NCBI RefSeq assembly: GCF_022662475.1 | Contig: NZ_JAKNQQ010000002.1 | Location: 186,001 to 250,000, forward strand | Source of the DNA: Sphingomonas sp. TREG-RG-20F-R18-01 | Lineage (GTDB): Bacteria > Pseudomonadota > Alphaproteobacteria > Sphingomonadales > Sphingomonadaceae | Direction of reading: 5' to 3' | Length of the DNA: 64,000 bases | Shown: one piece after another, positions 45,671-54,555 of the stretch | How the letters are laid out: every line of letters begins with the position of its first letter | Numbering within the stretch: position 1 is the first letter of the stretch | Made by a program: the position numbers and the translations under genes | Notes under the pieces: model-generated | Databases searched by the model: none | What the model was told of the DNA's origin: nothing | What the model saw: only the letters and a program-made list of their open reading frames with translations

Positions 45671-47239
45671 TCAGTCCGCCAGCGCCTCGGCGATCAGCGT
45701 GCGGGTATTGTCGATCCCGTAGAGCGCGATGAAGCTGCCCATCCGCGGCCCCTGCGACGAGCCGAGCAACGTCTCGTACAACGCACCGAACCAGCTGCGC
45801 AGCGGATCGAACCCGCCCTCGTTGCCGATCGCATAGACGATGTTCTGCAAATCGACCGCCGAGGCATCGGCAGGCGCGGCGGCCAGATCGCGATCGAGCC
45901 GTTCGAGTGCGGTGACCTCGATCCCCACGGGCTTGCGCCGCTGGAGCGTCGGCGCGACGAAATCGCGGTTGTAGGCGAGCGCATGGCCGATCAGCGCGTC
46001 GAGCTCGGGCGTGATTTCGCCCTCTACGTAGTTGCTGAGATACCCCCGCACCTGCTCCGCGGTCGCGCCCGCGCCGAGCACGCCGACGAGGTTGAGCAGC
46101 AGCCCGAACGTCACCGGCGGGGTCGTCCCCGGCACATCGCCGTCATGGATGTGATGCACCGGATTGCCGAGCTTCTGCTCGACCGGAAGCGCTGCATATT
46201 TTCCGCGGAAATCGAAATACTCGTCCACCGCGCGCGGGATGACGCCGACGTGGAGCTGCTTGGCCTTCTTGGGCTCGCGATAGGCGAAGAAGGACAGGCT
46301 TTCCTGCGTCCCGTAATCGAGCCACTGCTCGAGCGTCAGCCCATTGCCCTTCGACTTGGAGATCTTCTCGCCCTTCTCGTCGAGGAACATCTCGTAGATC
46401 AGCCCCTCGGGCGGCCGACCGCCGAGCACGCGTGCGATCTTGCCCGACTGGACGCCGCTGTCGATCAGGTCCTTGCCGTACATCTCGTAATCGACGCCCA
46501 AAGCGACCCAGCGCATCGCCCAGTCGACTTTCCACTGCAGCTTGGCGTGGCCGCCGAGGATCGATTGCACCAGCACTTCGCCGTCGCTGTCGGTGAAGCG
46601 GATCGTGCCCTCCTCGATATTGACGACCTCGACCGGGACCTGGAGCACGACGCCGGTCTTGGGGCTGATCGGCAGGATCGGCGAATAGGTCGCGGCGCGT
46701 TCCTTGCGCAGCGTCGGGAGCATCACGCCCATGATCGCGGCATAATTGCGCAGCACGCCCTTGAGCGCATCGTCGAACACCCCGGCCTCATATTGCGAGG
46801 CGGAGGAGATGAATTCGTATTCGAAGCCGAAGCGATCGAGGAAATCGCGCAGCATCGCATTGTTGTGCGCTGCGAAACTCTCGAACTTCTCGAACGGATC
46901 GGGAATGCGGCTGAGCGGCTTGCCGAGATGCTCGGCCAGCATCGCCTGGTTGGGGACGTTGTCGGGCACCTTGCGCAGGCCGTCCATATCGTCGCTGAAT
47001 TCGATCAGCCGGGTCGGCGCATCCGACAGCGTTTGGAACGCGTGGCGTACCATCGTCGTGCGCAGCACTTCGTTGAACGTGCCGATATGCGGGAGCCCCG
47101 AGGGACCATAGCCCGTTTCGAAGATGACGGGTGCGTTCCCCGGCTTGCCGTCGGGATGGCGCTTGAGGAGCTTGCGCGCTTCCTCATACGGCCAGGCCTT
47201 GGAGTCTTGGGCGGCGGTGCGGAAAGCTGTGTCGGTCAT
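45671..47239 (-). CDS. lysS: Class I lysyl-tRNA synthetase
   Basis: Rossmann-fold (archaeal-type) LysRS, typical of alphaproteobacteria in place of the class II enzyme. The 522-residue product has GPSGLPHIGTF (HIGH region) and the ISKSKGNG motif (KMSKS equivalent). The start ATG at 47239 opens MTDTAFRTAAQDSKAWP. Divergent from the Uma2 gene with 53 bp between starts. Confidence 0.96.
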   Translation of the reverse strand: MTDTAFRTAAQDSKAWPYEEARKLLKRHPDGKPGNAPVIFETGYGPSGLPHIGTFNEVLRTTMVRHAFQTLSDAPTRLIEFSDDMDGLRKVPDNVPNQAMLAEHLGKPLSRIPDPFEKFESFAAHNNAMLRDFLDRFGFEYEFISSASQYEAGVFDDALKGVLRNYAAIMGVMLPTLRKERAATYSPILPISPKTGVVLQVPVEVVNIEEGTIRFTDSDGEVLVQSILGGHAKLQWKVDWAMRWVALGVDYEMYGKDLIDSGVQSGKIARVLGGRPPEGLIYEMFLDEKGEKISKSKGNGLTLEQWLDYGTQESLSFFAYREPKKAKQLHVGVIPRAVDEYFDFRGKYAALPVEQKLGNPVHHIHDGDVPGTTPPVTFGLLLNLVGVLGAGATAEQVRGYLSNYVEGEITPELDALIGHALAYNRDFVAPTLQRRKPVGIEVTALERLDRDLAAAPADASAVDLQNIVYAIGNEGGFDPLRSWFGALYETLLGSSQGPRMGSFIALYGIDNTRTLIAEALAD

Positions 47240-47292
47240 GATGCCCGCGTTTGCCGCTTTAGGGGGGCAAGCGCAAATGCTATGGTCATCCC

Positions 47293-47865
47293 ATGAACAT
47301 GCCGCCGTCCCTGACCGAGCCGCATCGCCTGAAGCTCCGTATCGAGGATTTCACACTCCTCGATCACGCGGGCGTGTTTGACGCGTACGGAAAGGTCGAA
47401 CTGATTGACGGGGTGATCGAGGTCATGAACGCGGAATTCCGGCGGCATAATCGGATCAAGAATTATTTGACCCGTCGCTTGCAGCGCGCGCTGGAAGACA
47501 TCGGCTCGCGGTATGAGGCGTTCAGCGAATCGTCGCTCGCGCTACCGTCGCACGATTTGCCGCAGCCCGACGTGATCGTTGCCCGCGGGGGGTCGGACGA
47601 TCGCTATTATGAAGTGCGCGACCTCGCGATCGTTGTCGAGGTAGCGGACAGCACGGTTGCCCGCGATCTCGGCGTCAAATGCGCGCTGTATTTGGCGCAC
47701 GGCGTGCCGGAATATTGGGTCGTCGCGGTGGCAAGCGGCGAGGTGCACCAGTTCTGGGATCCGGGGGTGGACGGCTTCGCCGCGCGACGCATGGTGCCGC
47801 TCGAGGGCGAACTCACCAGTGCGACGATGCCGGCGTTGGCGATCGACGGACGCGGCCTCCTATAA
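47293..47865 (+). CDS. Uma2-family (DUF820) putative endonuclease
   Basis: A 190-residue PD-(D/E)xK-fold protein. The putative catalytic residues are Asp in PQPDVIVARG, Glu in IVVEVADST and Lys in DLGVKCALY, followed by the typical GVPEYWVV. Uma2 proteins are abundant in cyanobacteria and scattered elsewhere; biological role unknown. It sits alone between lysS and the DinG-like helicase, 104 bp upstream of the latter. Confidence 0.9.
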   Translation: MNMPPSLTEPHRLKLRIEDFTLLDHAGVFDAYGKVELIDGVIEVMNAEFRRHNRIKNYLTRRLQRALEDIGSRYEAFSESSLALPSHDLPQPDVIVARGGSDDRYYEVRDLAIVVEVADSTVARDLGVKCALYLAHGVPEYWVVAVASGEVHQFWDPGVDGFAARRMVPLEGELTSATMPALAIDGRGLL

Positions 47866-47969
47866 CGGCTTCCCCACGCGCGCCGGGGGAGCGCCGTTTC
47901 CGATGGCGAAGCGAGCAATCCACCGCCTCCAGCGTTGCCATTCCGTTCCCGCCACGCGATATACCCCCC

Positions 47970-50717
47970 GTGGCCACGCTTCCCTATCCTGCCCTGCATG
48001 CCAGCCACAGCGGCATCTGGATCGCCGACGCGAACGGCACCCGCCCGATCGGGCGCGGCGAGGCGATCCGGATCGCCGCCGATACCCCTGTCATCCTGCT
48101 CAATGCCGCGCTGATCGGGCAGCGGCTGGGCTATGCCGATCTCTCGGGGCTCGACCTGCTCGAACTCTACGCGTTCCTCTGCCCCGCGCGCTTCATGGTG
48201 CCGACCCCGCGCGGGCTGGCGCGCGTCGCGGGGCTCGCCGCGCCCGAGGCCGACGCCGAGATCGCGCAATTCCTCCGTGCCGCAACCGAGGCGTTGCTCG
48301 GGATGATCGGATCGGACGACTGGCCCGAGCGCGAGGGATCGTGGACCGCCGCGCAATCCTTGTTCAAGCTCCGCTGGACCTGGGCGCCGCTGCTGGTCGA
48401 CCGGCTCCCCAGGCCCAAGGTCGCCGAACGCTGGCTCTACACCCGCCTCCCCGAATGGACCGAAGGTGCGCCCCGCCCCGCCCCGCGCACCGTGTCGCTC
48501 GACGCCGACCAGACGCAGCAACGGCTCGCCACGCTCACCGGCAGCGCCGCCGAACAACGTCCGGGCCAACGCGCCTATGCCCAGGCTGCACGCGAGGCGT
48601 TCGCGCCGCGGATGACGCAAGGCGCGCCCAACATGGTGCTGGCCGAAGCGGGGACCGGGATCGGCAAGACGCTCGGTTATCTCGCGCCCGCGTCCTTGTG
48701 GGCGGAGCAGGCAGGTGGCGCGGTGTGGGTGTCGACCTTTACCAAGGCGCTCCAGCGGCAATTGGGGCAGGAAAGCGCGCGGCTGTTCCCCGACGCCACC
48801 GTGCGCAAGGCCAAGGTCGTGACGCGCAAGGGGCGCGAGAATTACCTGTGCCTGCTCAACCTCGAGGATGCGTTGCAGGGCGGGTTCGCCGGGCGCGCGG
48901 CGATCCTCGCGCAACTGGTCGCGCGCTGGGCGGGATATACCGCGGACGGGGACATGGTCGGGGGCGATCTGCCCGGCTGGCTGACCACGCTGTTCCGCCG
49001 CAACGGATCGACCGCGCTGACCGACCGGCGCGGCGAGTGCGTCTATGCGGGGTGCCCGCATTACCGGAAATGTTTCATCGAACGCGCCGCGCGCGCGAGT
49101 GCCGATGCCGATCTGGTGATCGCCAATCATGCGCTGGTGATGGTCAACGCCGCGCGCGGGCGCGAGCAGACGACTCGCCCCACGCGCTATGTGTTCGACG
49201 AGGGGCATCACATTTTCGACGCCGCCGACGCGATGTTCTCGACCGCGCTGACCGGCGCGGAGACGATCGAGCTGCGCCGCTGGGTGATCGGCCCCGAATC
49301 GGGCGGGCGTGGGCGGCGGCGCGGGCTGGCGGCGCGGCTGTCGGACGTGGCGAGCTATGACGAGGCGGGCGGACGCGCGATCACCGATGCGGTGGTCGCG
49401 GCGCACGCGCTCGCCAGCGACGGCTGGTTGCAACGGCTGGGGGAGGGTGCCCCGTTCGGGCCGGTCGAGGCATTGCTCGCGGCGGTGCGCGGGCTGACCT
49501 ATGCGCGCGCCGAGACCGAGGGCGATGCGGGCTATGGCCTGGAAACCGAACTCGCCGAACCCGATCCCGCCTTGATCGAGGCCGCCGCACCCGCCGCCGA
49601 GGCGCTCGATGCGCTGGTGCGCCCGCTGGTCGCGCTCGGGCGGCGGCTGGAAGCGGTGCTCGAGGAAGGGCCCGACTGGATGGACGGGCAGGCGCGCGCG
49701 CGGATCGAGGGTGCGGTCGCGTCGCTTGCGTGGCGCGCGGATACGGTCGCGGCGTGGCTGTCGCTGCTGACGCGGATCGGCGGGCCGGCCTCGCCCGATT
49801 TCGTCGACTGGATGGCGGTCGACCGTGTCGAGGGGCGCGATTACGACGTCGGGCTCCACCGCCACTGGCTCGACCCGACCCGGCCATTCGCCGAGACGGT
49901 GCTCAAGCAGGCACATGGCGTGCTCGTCACTTCCGCGACGCTGCGTGGCGGCGATGCGAGCAGCGACGAATCCGGTAATGGGGGCGGCTGGGACGTCGCC
50001 GAAGCGCGCACCGGCGCGAACCACGTGCTGCGCGGCGCGAGCCGGTTCGCCGCGCTGTCGCCGTTCGATTATGCCAACCAGGCCGAAGTGCTGATCGTCA
50101 CCGACGTCAAGCGCGGCGACATGGCGGCGCTCGCCAATGCCTATGCGCGGCTGGGGCTCGCGAGCGGGGGCGGGATGCTCGGGCTGTTCACCGCGATCCG
50201 GCGGTTGCGCGGAGTCCATGCGCGGATCGCGGACCGCTTGGCGCGCGAAGGGCTGCCACTTTATGCGCAGCATGTCGACCCGATCGATACGGGGACTTTG
50301 GTCGACATCTTCCGCGACGATCCTGCCGCGTCGCTGCTCGGCACCGACGCCTTGCGCGACGGGGTCGACGTGCCCGGACGCTCGCTGCGGATGGTCGTGC
50401 TCGAGGGGGTGCCATGGCCCAAGCCGACCGTGCTCCACGCCGCGCGCCGGATGGCGGCGACGGGCGAGGGGGGCGGCAAGGCCTATGACGACCGCATCGT
50501 CCGCGCGCGGATGGCGCAGGCGTTCGGGCGGCTGATCCGCCGCGCGGACGATCACGGGATGTTCGTGCTGCTGTCCTCCGCGATGCCGTCGCGGTTGCTC
50601 ACCGCCTTTCCGCCCGGCGTTGCGATCACGCGCGTCACGCTCGATGAGGCCGTTGCGCGCGCCGCGGCGCTTCCCTCGGTCGTGCAAACGGGGCATGGGG
50701 CTCGCGCAACCGCCTGA
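47970..50717 (+). CDS. DinG/XPD-like ATP-dependent DNA helicase
   Basis: Superfamily 2 iron-sulfur helicase, 915 residues. Walker A is EAGTGIGKTLGY, the DEAH-box equivalent is VFDEGHHIFD, and four cysteines for a 4Fe-4S cluster are in ENYLCLLN and CVYAGCPHYRKC. C-terminal motif VI is RMAQAFGRLIRRADD. An N-terminal ~200-residue extension precedes the helicase core. The start is GTG 47970; longer frames run into the Uma2 gene. Probable function is DNA repair or R-loop resolution. Confidence 0.92.
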   Translation: MATLPYPALHASHSGIWIADANGTRPIGRGEAIRIAADTPVILLNAALIGQRLGYADLSGLDLLELYAFLCPARFMVPTPRGLARVAGLAAPEADAEIAQFLRAATEALLGMIGSDDWPEREGSWTAAQSLFKLRWTWAPLLVDRLPRPKVAERWLYTRLPEWTEGAPRPAPRTVSLDADQTQQRLATLTGSAAEQRPGQRAYAQAAREAFAPRMTQGAPNMVLAEAGTGIGKTLGYLAPASLWAEQAGGAVWVSTFTKALQRQLGQESARLFPDATVRKAKVVTRKGRENYLCLLNLEDALQGGFAGRAAILAQLVARWAGYTADGDMVGGDLPGWLTTLFRRNGSTALTDRRGECVYAGCPHYRKCFIERAARASADADLVIANHALVMVNAARGREQTTRPTRYVFDEGHHIFDAADAMFSTALTGAETIELRRWVIGPESGGRGRRRGLAARLSDVASYDEAGGRAITDAVVAAHALASDGWLQRLGEGAPFGPVEALLAAVRGLTYARAETEGDAGYGLETELAEPDPALIEAAAPAAEALDALVRPLVALGRRLEAVLEEGPDWMDGQARARIEGAVASLAWRADTVAAWLSLLTRIGGPASPDFVDWMAVDRVEGRDYDVGLHRHWLDPTRPFAETVLKQAHGVLVTSATLRGGDASSDESGNGGGWDVAEARTGANHVLRGASRFAALSPFDYANQAEVLIVTDVKRGDMAALANAYARLGLASGGGMLGLFTAIRRLRGVHARIADRLAREGLPLYAQHVDPIDTGTLVDIFRDDPAASLLGTDALRDGVDVPGRSLRMVVLEGVPWPKPTVLHAARRMAATGEGGGKAYDDRIVRARMAQAFGRLIRRADDHGMFVLLSSAMPSRLLTAFPPGVAITRVTLDEAVARAAALPSVVQTGHGARATA

Positions 50718-50733
50718 ATGACGGAGAAGGCCC

Positions 50734-51270
50734 GTGAAGACGCTGACGCTGCTGCGCCATGCCAAGTCGGGTTGGGATGACCCGGCGCTGCGCGATTTTG
50801 ATCGGGCATTGAATCCCAAGGGAAAACGCGCCGCCGCAATGATGGGGACGCATTTGCGCAGCGCAGGTCTGGCGTTCGACAAGGTCGTCGCCTCGCCCGC
50901 GGTGCGCGTGGTCGAGACGCTCGCGGGGGTGGAGAGCGGCTATGGCCGGACGCTCGCGCCCGCGTGGGACCGGCGGATCTATCTCGCCTCGGCAGTGACG
51001 CTGCTCGACCTGGTGCATGCGGTGCCCGTGGCGACCGAGCGGCTGCTGCTGGTCGGGCATAATCCGGGTCTGGAGGATCTCGCTTTGTGGCTGGTGCCGA
51101 TGTCGGAGGAGCCGTTGCGGGTGGCGCTCGAGGCGAAATATCCGACCGCGACGATGGCGGAGATGACGTTCGACGGGGAATGGGGGGATCTCGCGCCAGG
51201 CGCGGCGCGGCTAACGAAGTTCGTACGCCCGCGCGATCTGGACGCGAGCTTGGGGCCGGACGAGGACTGA
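50734..51270 (+). CDS. SixA-like histidine phosphatase
   Basis: A 178-residue phosphatase of the histidine-phosphatase family. The catalytic RHA motif is LLRHAKSGWDD at the N-terminus, a second catalytic His is in LLVGHNPGLED, and FDRALNPKGK fits the SixA subgroup, which dephosphorylates phosphohistidine in some signalling proteins. The start is ATG at 50734, 16 bp after the helicase stop, so co-transcribed. The substrate is unknown. Followed by the repeat array. Confidence 0.9.
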   Translation: MKTLTLLRHAKSGWDDPALRDFDRALNPKGKRAAAMMGTHLRSAGLAFDKVVASPAVRVVETLAGVESGYGRTLAPAWDRRIYLASAVTLLDLVHAVPVATERLLLVGHNPGLEDLALWLVPMSEEPLRVALEAKYPTATMAEMTFDGEWGDLAPGAARLTKFVRPRDLDASLGPDED

Positions 51271-51307
51271 GACGGGTCGCCGCTACTGTCTTGCAAATCG
51301 CTCCTGT

Positions 51308-51986
51308 CCTGATGACTTCCCCGGCGAGGGCCGGGGCCCAGGAGCGGGCGGCATAAGGCGGGTGCTGCGCTTCGCCCCAGCAACCTTCGCTACTGGGCCC
51401 CGGCCTTCGCCGGGGAAGCGCAGAAGGTGCCTCGATGCCGCTCGAACCTTGCGGGAGGTGGTGAAACGCCCGTCCAGGAACAGGCACCGCCAGACCCTGA
51501 TGACTTCCCCGGCGAAGGCCGGGGCCGAGGAGCGGGCGGCATAAGGCGGGTGCTGCGCTTCGCCCCAGCAACCTTCGCTACTGGGCCCCGGCCTTCGCCG
51601 GGGAAGCGCAGAAGGTGCCCTTGATGCCGCTCGAACCTTGCGGGAGGTGGTGAAACGCCCGTCCAGGAACAGGCACCGCCAGACCCTGATGACTTCCCCG
51701 GCGAAGGCCGGGGCCGAGGAGCGGGCGGCATAAGGCGGGTGCTGCGCTTCGCTTCAGCGACCTTCGCGACTGGGCCCCGGCCTTCGCCGGGGAAGCGCAG
51801 AAGGTGCCCTTGATGCCGCTCGAACCTTGCGGGAGGTGGTGAAACGCCCGTCCAGGAACAGGCACCGCCATACCCTGATCACTTCCCCGGCGGAGGCCGG
51901 GGCCCAGCAGCGGGCGGCATGAGGCGGATGCTGCGCTTCGCTTCAGCGACCTTCGCGACTGGGCCCCGGCCTTCGCCGGGGAGGGG
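51308..51986. repeat. 189-bp tandem repeat array (about 3.6 copies) built of palindromic repeats, region 6
   Basis: Units start with CCTGATGACTTCCCCGGCG at 51308, 51496, 51685 and CCTGATCACTTCCCCGGCG at 51874 (periods 188, 189, 189). The last copy is partial and ends near 51986. Each unit carries an inverted REP pair (CCCCGGCGAAGGCCGGGG and CCCCGGCCTTCGCCGGGG) enclosing about 55 bp, then an 80-bp linker (GATGCCGCTCGAACCTTGCG and onward). The copies are nearly identical. The array fills the 745-bp gap between the convergent SixA-like and DUF177 genes. Short open frames within it simply translate the repeat. Confidence 0.92.
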
Positions 51987-52015
51987 CTGGCGGTGTTGTT
52001 CGAGTCAACGACGGG

Positions 52016-52549
52016 TCACGACCGGTTCAGCCGCTTCTCGAGCGCTTCCTTCAGCCCTGCGAGCGCGCCCGCGGGCTTGGCCTCTTCCTCGCTGATCACG
52101 CCTGCCGCCCTGAGCGCCGCCGCGGCATTGGGCCCGCGGGGGAAGGGATCGAGCGACAGCGCCATCGTTTCCGCCGCCGCCTCGCCGAGATCGATCGCCG
52201 CGCCGTCGAACACCATCGTGTCGAGCGCGTCGGGATCGAGCTCGATCTCCTCCGAATCAGGTTCGTGGTCGACGAAGCGCAAGGCGATCGGCTCCTCGAC
52301 CGTCACCGGCAACGGATCGTCGGTGACCGAACACGCCTGCACCACCGCCGCGCGCACGGTCCCGCGCGCGACCACGCCGGCGGCATCGCGGCGCACCGCG
52401 AACGTCGCCTCGAGCCGGTCGACCGAAATCAGGTCGAACCGCCTGGCGAGCGCCGCGCGCTCGGCATCGTTTGCGGTGATGGTGATGGTGCGTTCGCCCT
52501 CGCCGATCGTGTCGATCCGCTCGGTGCGCGAAAATTCGGGGGCGGTCAT
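52016..52549 (-). CDS. DUF177/YceD family protein
   Basis: A 177-residue acidic protein of the YceD (DUF177) family, related to factors that support 23S rRNA or ribosome assembly; its own role is not established. Features: PEFSRTERIDTIGEGERTIT at the start, a VVARGTVRAAVVQACSVTDDP block with the conserved cysteine, and EEIELDPDALD in the acidic part. It overlaps the bc1-chaperone gene by 4 bp (ATGA). rpmF, its usual neighbour in many bacteria, is not here. Confidence 0.88.
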   Translation of the reverse strand: MTAPEFSRTERIDTIGEGERTITITANDAERAALARRFDLISVDRLEATFAVRRDAAGVVARGTVRAAVVQACSVTDDPLPVTVEEPIALRFVDHEPDSEEIELDPDALDTMVFDGAAIDLGEAAAETMALSLDPFPRGPNAAAALRAAGVISEEEAKPAGALAGLKEALEKRLNRS

Positions 52550-53061
52550 GCGATGTCTCCCGCAAGGATCGTGGACGTGGGCAGGGCCGCGAGTCGCGCG
52601 TCGAACGCAAACAGCGCGTCCTGGGTATGCGCCAGCGCGGCGGGGGCAGGGGGCCCCGCCCGGTACAGGTTGCGTTCCAGCGCCGCGCCAAGGTCGCGCG
52701 CCGCCAGGCCGTCGCGATAGGCGCCGAGCCGACCGCCGAGCATTCCCATCATCTTGCCGATATGCTTGCCGACGCCGATGTCGCCGACGCCGGATTCGCG
52801 CAGCTGCCCGTCCATGTCGCTGACGAACCGTTCGGTCAGCCGCGCGCTCGCCGCGGCGGCGGACGGGTCGCGTTCGAGCCGCAGCAGGACGAACGACAGG
52901 ATCGCCGCGATCATGTCGAAGCGGCCGTCGATCGTGTCGGGCACGCCCCCCGCCTCATACCAGTGCGGCAGCCGCGCCTGCGCGACGACGCCGTGGTACA
53001 GCGCCAGCGCGACCGCGTCCTCGCGACCCCCGAAAACCTTCGATAACCAGTTCAAACGCAT
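52546..53061 (-). CDS. Ubiquinol-cytochrome c chaperone family protein
   Basis: A 171-residue helical protein of the CBP3/UQCC1 family, which aids cytochrome b/bc1 complex assembly in mitochondria. The motifs LYHGVVAQARLPHWYEAGGVPDT, FDMIAAILSFVLLRL and GVGDIGVGKHIGKMMGMLGGRL region are typical. GAGAGGAT sits right before the ATG at 53061; longer frames to 53244 lack support. Coupled to the DUF177 gene and divergent from bamE, a layout common in alphaproteobacteria. Confidence 0.92.
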   Translation of the reverse strand: MRLNWLSKVFGGREDAVALALYHGVVAQARLPHWYEAGGVPDTIDGRFDMIAAILSFVLLRLERDPSAAAASARLTERFVSDMDGQLRESGVGDIGVGKHIGKMMGMLGGRLGAYRDGLAARDLGAALERNLYRAGPPAPAALAHTQDALFAFDARLAALPTSTILAGDIA

Positions 53062-53188
53062 ATCCTCTCGCGGTTGCCCAAGGCCTGCCCTTGTTTGGCC
53101 GCGTTTCCCGGCATATTGAGGCATCGCGTCCGGGATGCAATGGAATGGCGCGCCCTGCCCTGGGTGCCGCGCCGGTGTGGAGAAGTCG

Positions 53189-53707
53189 ATGAGCCTCAAG
53201 TCCGTCCGCCAGCTGACGGCCGCCGTCCTCGCCGCCACCATCATCGTGGGGGGGAGCGCCTGCGTTCCGCTGAAATCGCATCAGGGCTATGTGATCGATC
53301 CCGACCTGGTCAATTCGGTCCAGACCGGCACCGACAACCGCCAGTCGGTGCTCGCGGTGCTCGGCAAGCCGACCTTCACCAGCCAGTTCAACGAAGGCGA
53401 CTGGTATTATATCAGCCGCGAGACCCGCAACTACGCCTATAACAACCCGAAGGTGCGCGAGCAGACGACCGTGCGGATCAGCTTCGACGATCGCGGCGTG
53501 GTGTCGGCGGTGCGGCGCACCGGGGTCGAACAGGTCGCGAGCATCAGCCCGTCGAGCAAGATCACGCCGACCCTGGGCAAGAAGCGCAGCTTCTTCGACG
53601 AATTGTTCGGCAACATCGGAACGGTCGGCGCCATCGGCGGCGGTGGTGGCGGCGGGGGTACGGGCGGTGGCCCCAACGGCAGTGGCGGTGGTCGCGACAC
53701 GCCGTAA
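53189..53707 (+). CDS. bamE: Outer membrane protein assembly factor BamE (SmpA/OmlA family)
   Basis: Lipoprotein of the BAM complex. The 172-residue precursor has a signal peptide with a lipobox GSAC (Cys near 25), the SmpA domain (GTDNRQSVLAVLGKPTFTSQF, DWYYISRETRNYA, and RISFDDRGVV) and a glycine-rich C-terminal tail. The start ATG at 53189 gives a compact signal sequence; an upstream in-frame start at 53135 is less likely. GGAGAAG precedes the start. Confidence 0.94.
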   Translation: MSLKSVRQLTAAVLAATIIVGGSACVPLKSHQGYVIDPDLVNSVQTGTDNRQSVLAVLGKPTFTSQFNEGDWYYISRETRNYAYNNPKVREQTTVRISFDDRGVVSAVRRTGVEQVASISPSSKITPTLGKKRSFFDELFGNIGTVGAIGGGGGGGGTGGGPNGSGGGRDTP

Positions 53708-53847
53708 CGCCGGCGTTACACCCTGATACAACCCTGTCGCTGGGCTGACGCGCCTGTTCGCGGAGGGTTCAGTTCGCAACGGGCATATCGCCTCTCATGG
53801 TTCGGCGCTTCGGCGAAGCGCCGTTCCGCACTTGGAGGAGATGATCC

Positions 53848-54354
53848 ATGCGTACCCTTATCGTCACCGCCCTGCTTGCCGCCACGCTGACGCCGGTGGC
53901 CGCACAGGCGCAATCGAACGAGGAACTGCGGCACGACCGTCGCGAAATCCGCGAGGAACAGCGTGACCTGCGCCAGGCCTATCGCAGCGGCGACCCGCGC
54001 GACATCCGCGAACAGCGACGCGACGTGCGCGATGCCCGCCAGGAATATCGCGAGGACGCGCGCGACCGCGATCGCGCCTGGGGCCGCGACGACTGGCGCG
54101 GCTGGCGTGACCGCAACCCGGCCTATTACGCCCGCGGCAACTGGAACGCGCCGTTCCGCTACACCGTCTTCCGCCCGGGCCTGCGCATCGACGCGCCGTA
54201 TTATGGACCGCGCTATGTCATCGCCGACCCGTGGCGCTATCGCCTGCCGCGCGCCGGCTGGGGCCAGCAATGGGTGCGGCATTATAACGACGTGATCCTC
54301 GTCGACACCCGGCGCGGCTATGTCATCGATGTGATCCGCGGCTTCTACCGCTAA
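53848..54354 (+). CDS. RcnB-family periplasmic protein
   Basis: A 168-residue exported protein with a signal peptide cleaved after VAAQAQ (about residue 23). A highly charged Arg/Asp/Glu-rich helical stretch (about 25-75; repeats of RDxR and REEQRD type) is followed by a C-terminal RcnB-like domain (APYYGPRYVIADPWRYRLP, GQQWVRHYNDVILVDTRRGYV). E. coli RcnB influences nickel/cobalt homeostasis, but sphingomonads have many paralogues, so the metal role is only by family. GGAGGAG lies 9 bases before ATG. Confidence 0.88.
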   Translation: MRTLIVTALLAATLTPVAAQAQSNEELRHDRREIREEQRDLRQAYRSGDPRDIREQRRDVRDARQEYREDARDRDRAWGRDDWRGWRDRNPAYYARGNWNAPFRYTVFRPGLRIDAPYYGPRYVIADPWRYRLPRAGWGQQWVRHYNDVILVDTRRGYVIDVIRGFYR

Positions 54355-54375
54355 CCGCTTCGTTCGTCGCGAGAC

Positions 54376-54407
54376 ACCGGCCGTCCTCCGCCAGGGGGGC
54401 GGCCGGT
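54376..54407 (+). terminator. Hairpin after the RcnB-like gene
   Basis: An 8-bp stem ACCGGCCG/CGGCCGGT, extended by imperfect CC/GG pairs, beginning about 22 bases after the stop. The T-run is weak (TCGTCATT). Likely terminator. Confidence 0.5.
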
Positions 54408-54518
54408 CGTCATTGGGGACGGCAATCCCGCACATGGGGTAATAGCGACCAGCCGCACCACCCGCGCGCCGAACCGTTACGATATCGCAACAAATCGCTG
54501 CGGCGGGGCGATCAATCC

Positions 54519-54526
54519 ATGGTTAA
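54519..54526 (-). promoter_or_regulatory. CtrA half-site-like motif
   Basis: On the minus strand this reads TTAACCAT, the half-site motif known for CtrA in alphaproteobacteria. It lies about 30 bp before the NfrB-like gene. Eight bases alone are weak evidence. Confidence 0.25.
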
Positions 54527-54555
54527 CTGCGGCCACACTGAGTCGGGGGGCCAGG

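Noticed and set aside
47607..50882. Very long open frame on the minus strand opposite the DinG-like helicase
   Set aside because: It is antisense to a gene with complete helicase and iron-sulfur motifs. Its translation is Arg/Gly/His-rich with no domain, as expected from high-GC third-position bias.
51390..51871. Minus-strand short proteins with internal repeats in the 189-bp array
   Set aside because: They translate the palindromic repeat unit itself; the stretches have no start signals and repeat exactly with the DNA.
51308..51986. CRISPR array
   Set aside because: The period is 189 bp, the units are nearly identical throughout without variable spacers, and no cas genes are present.
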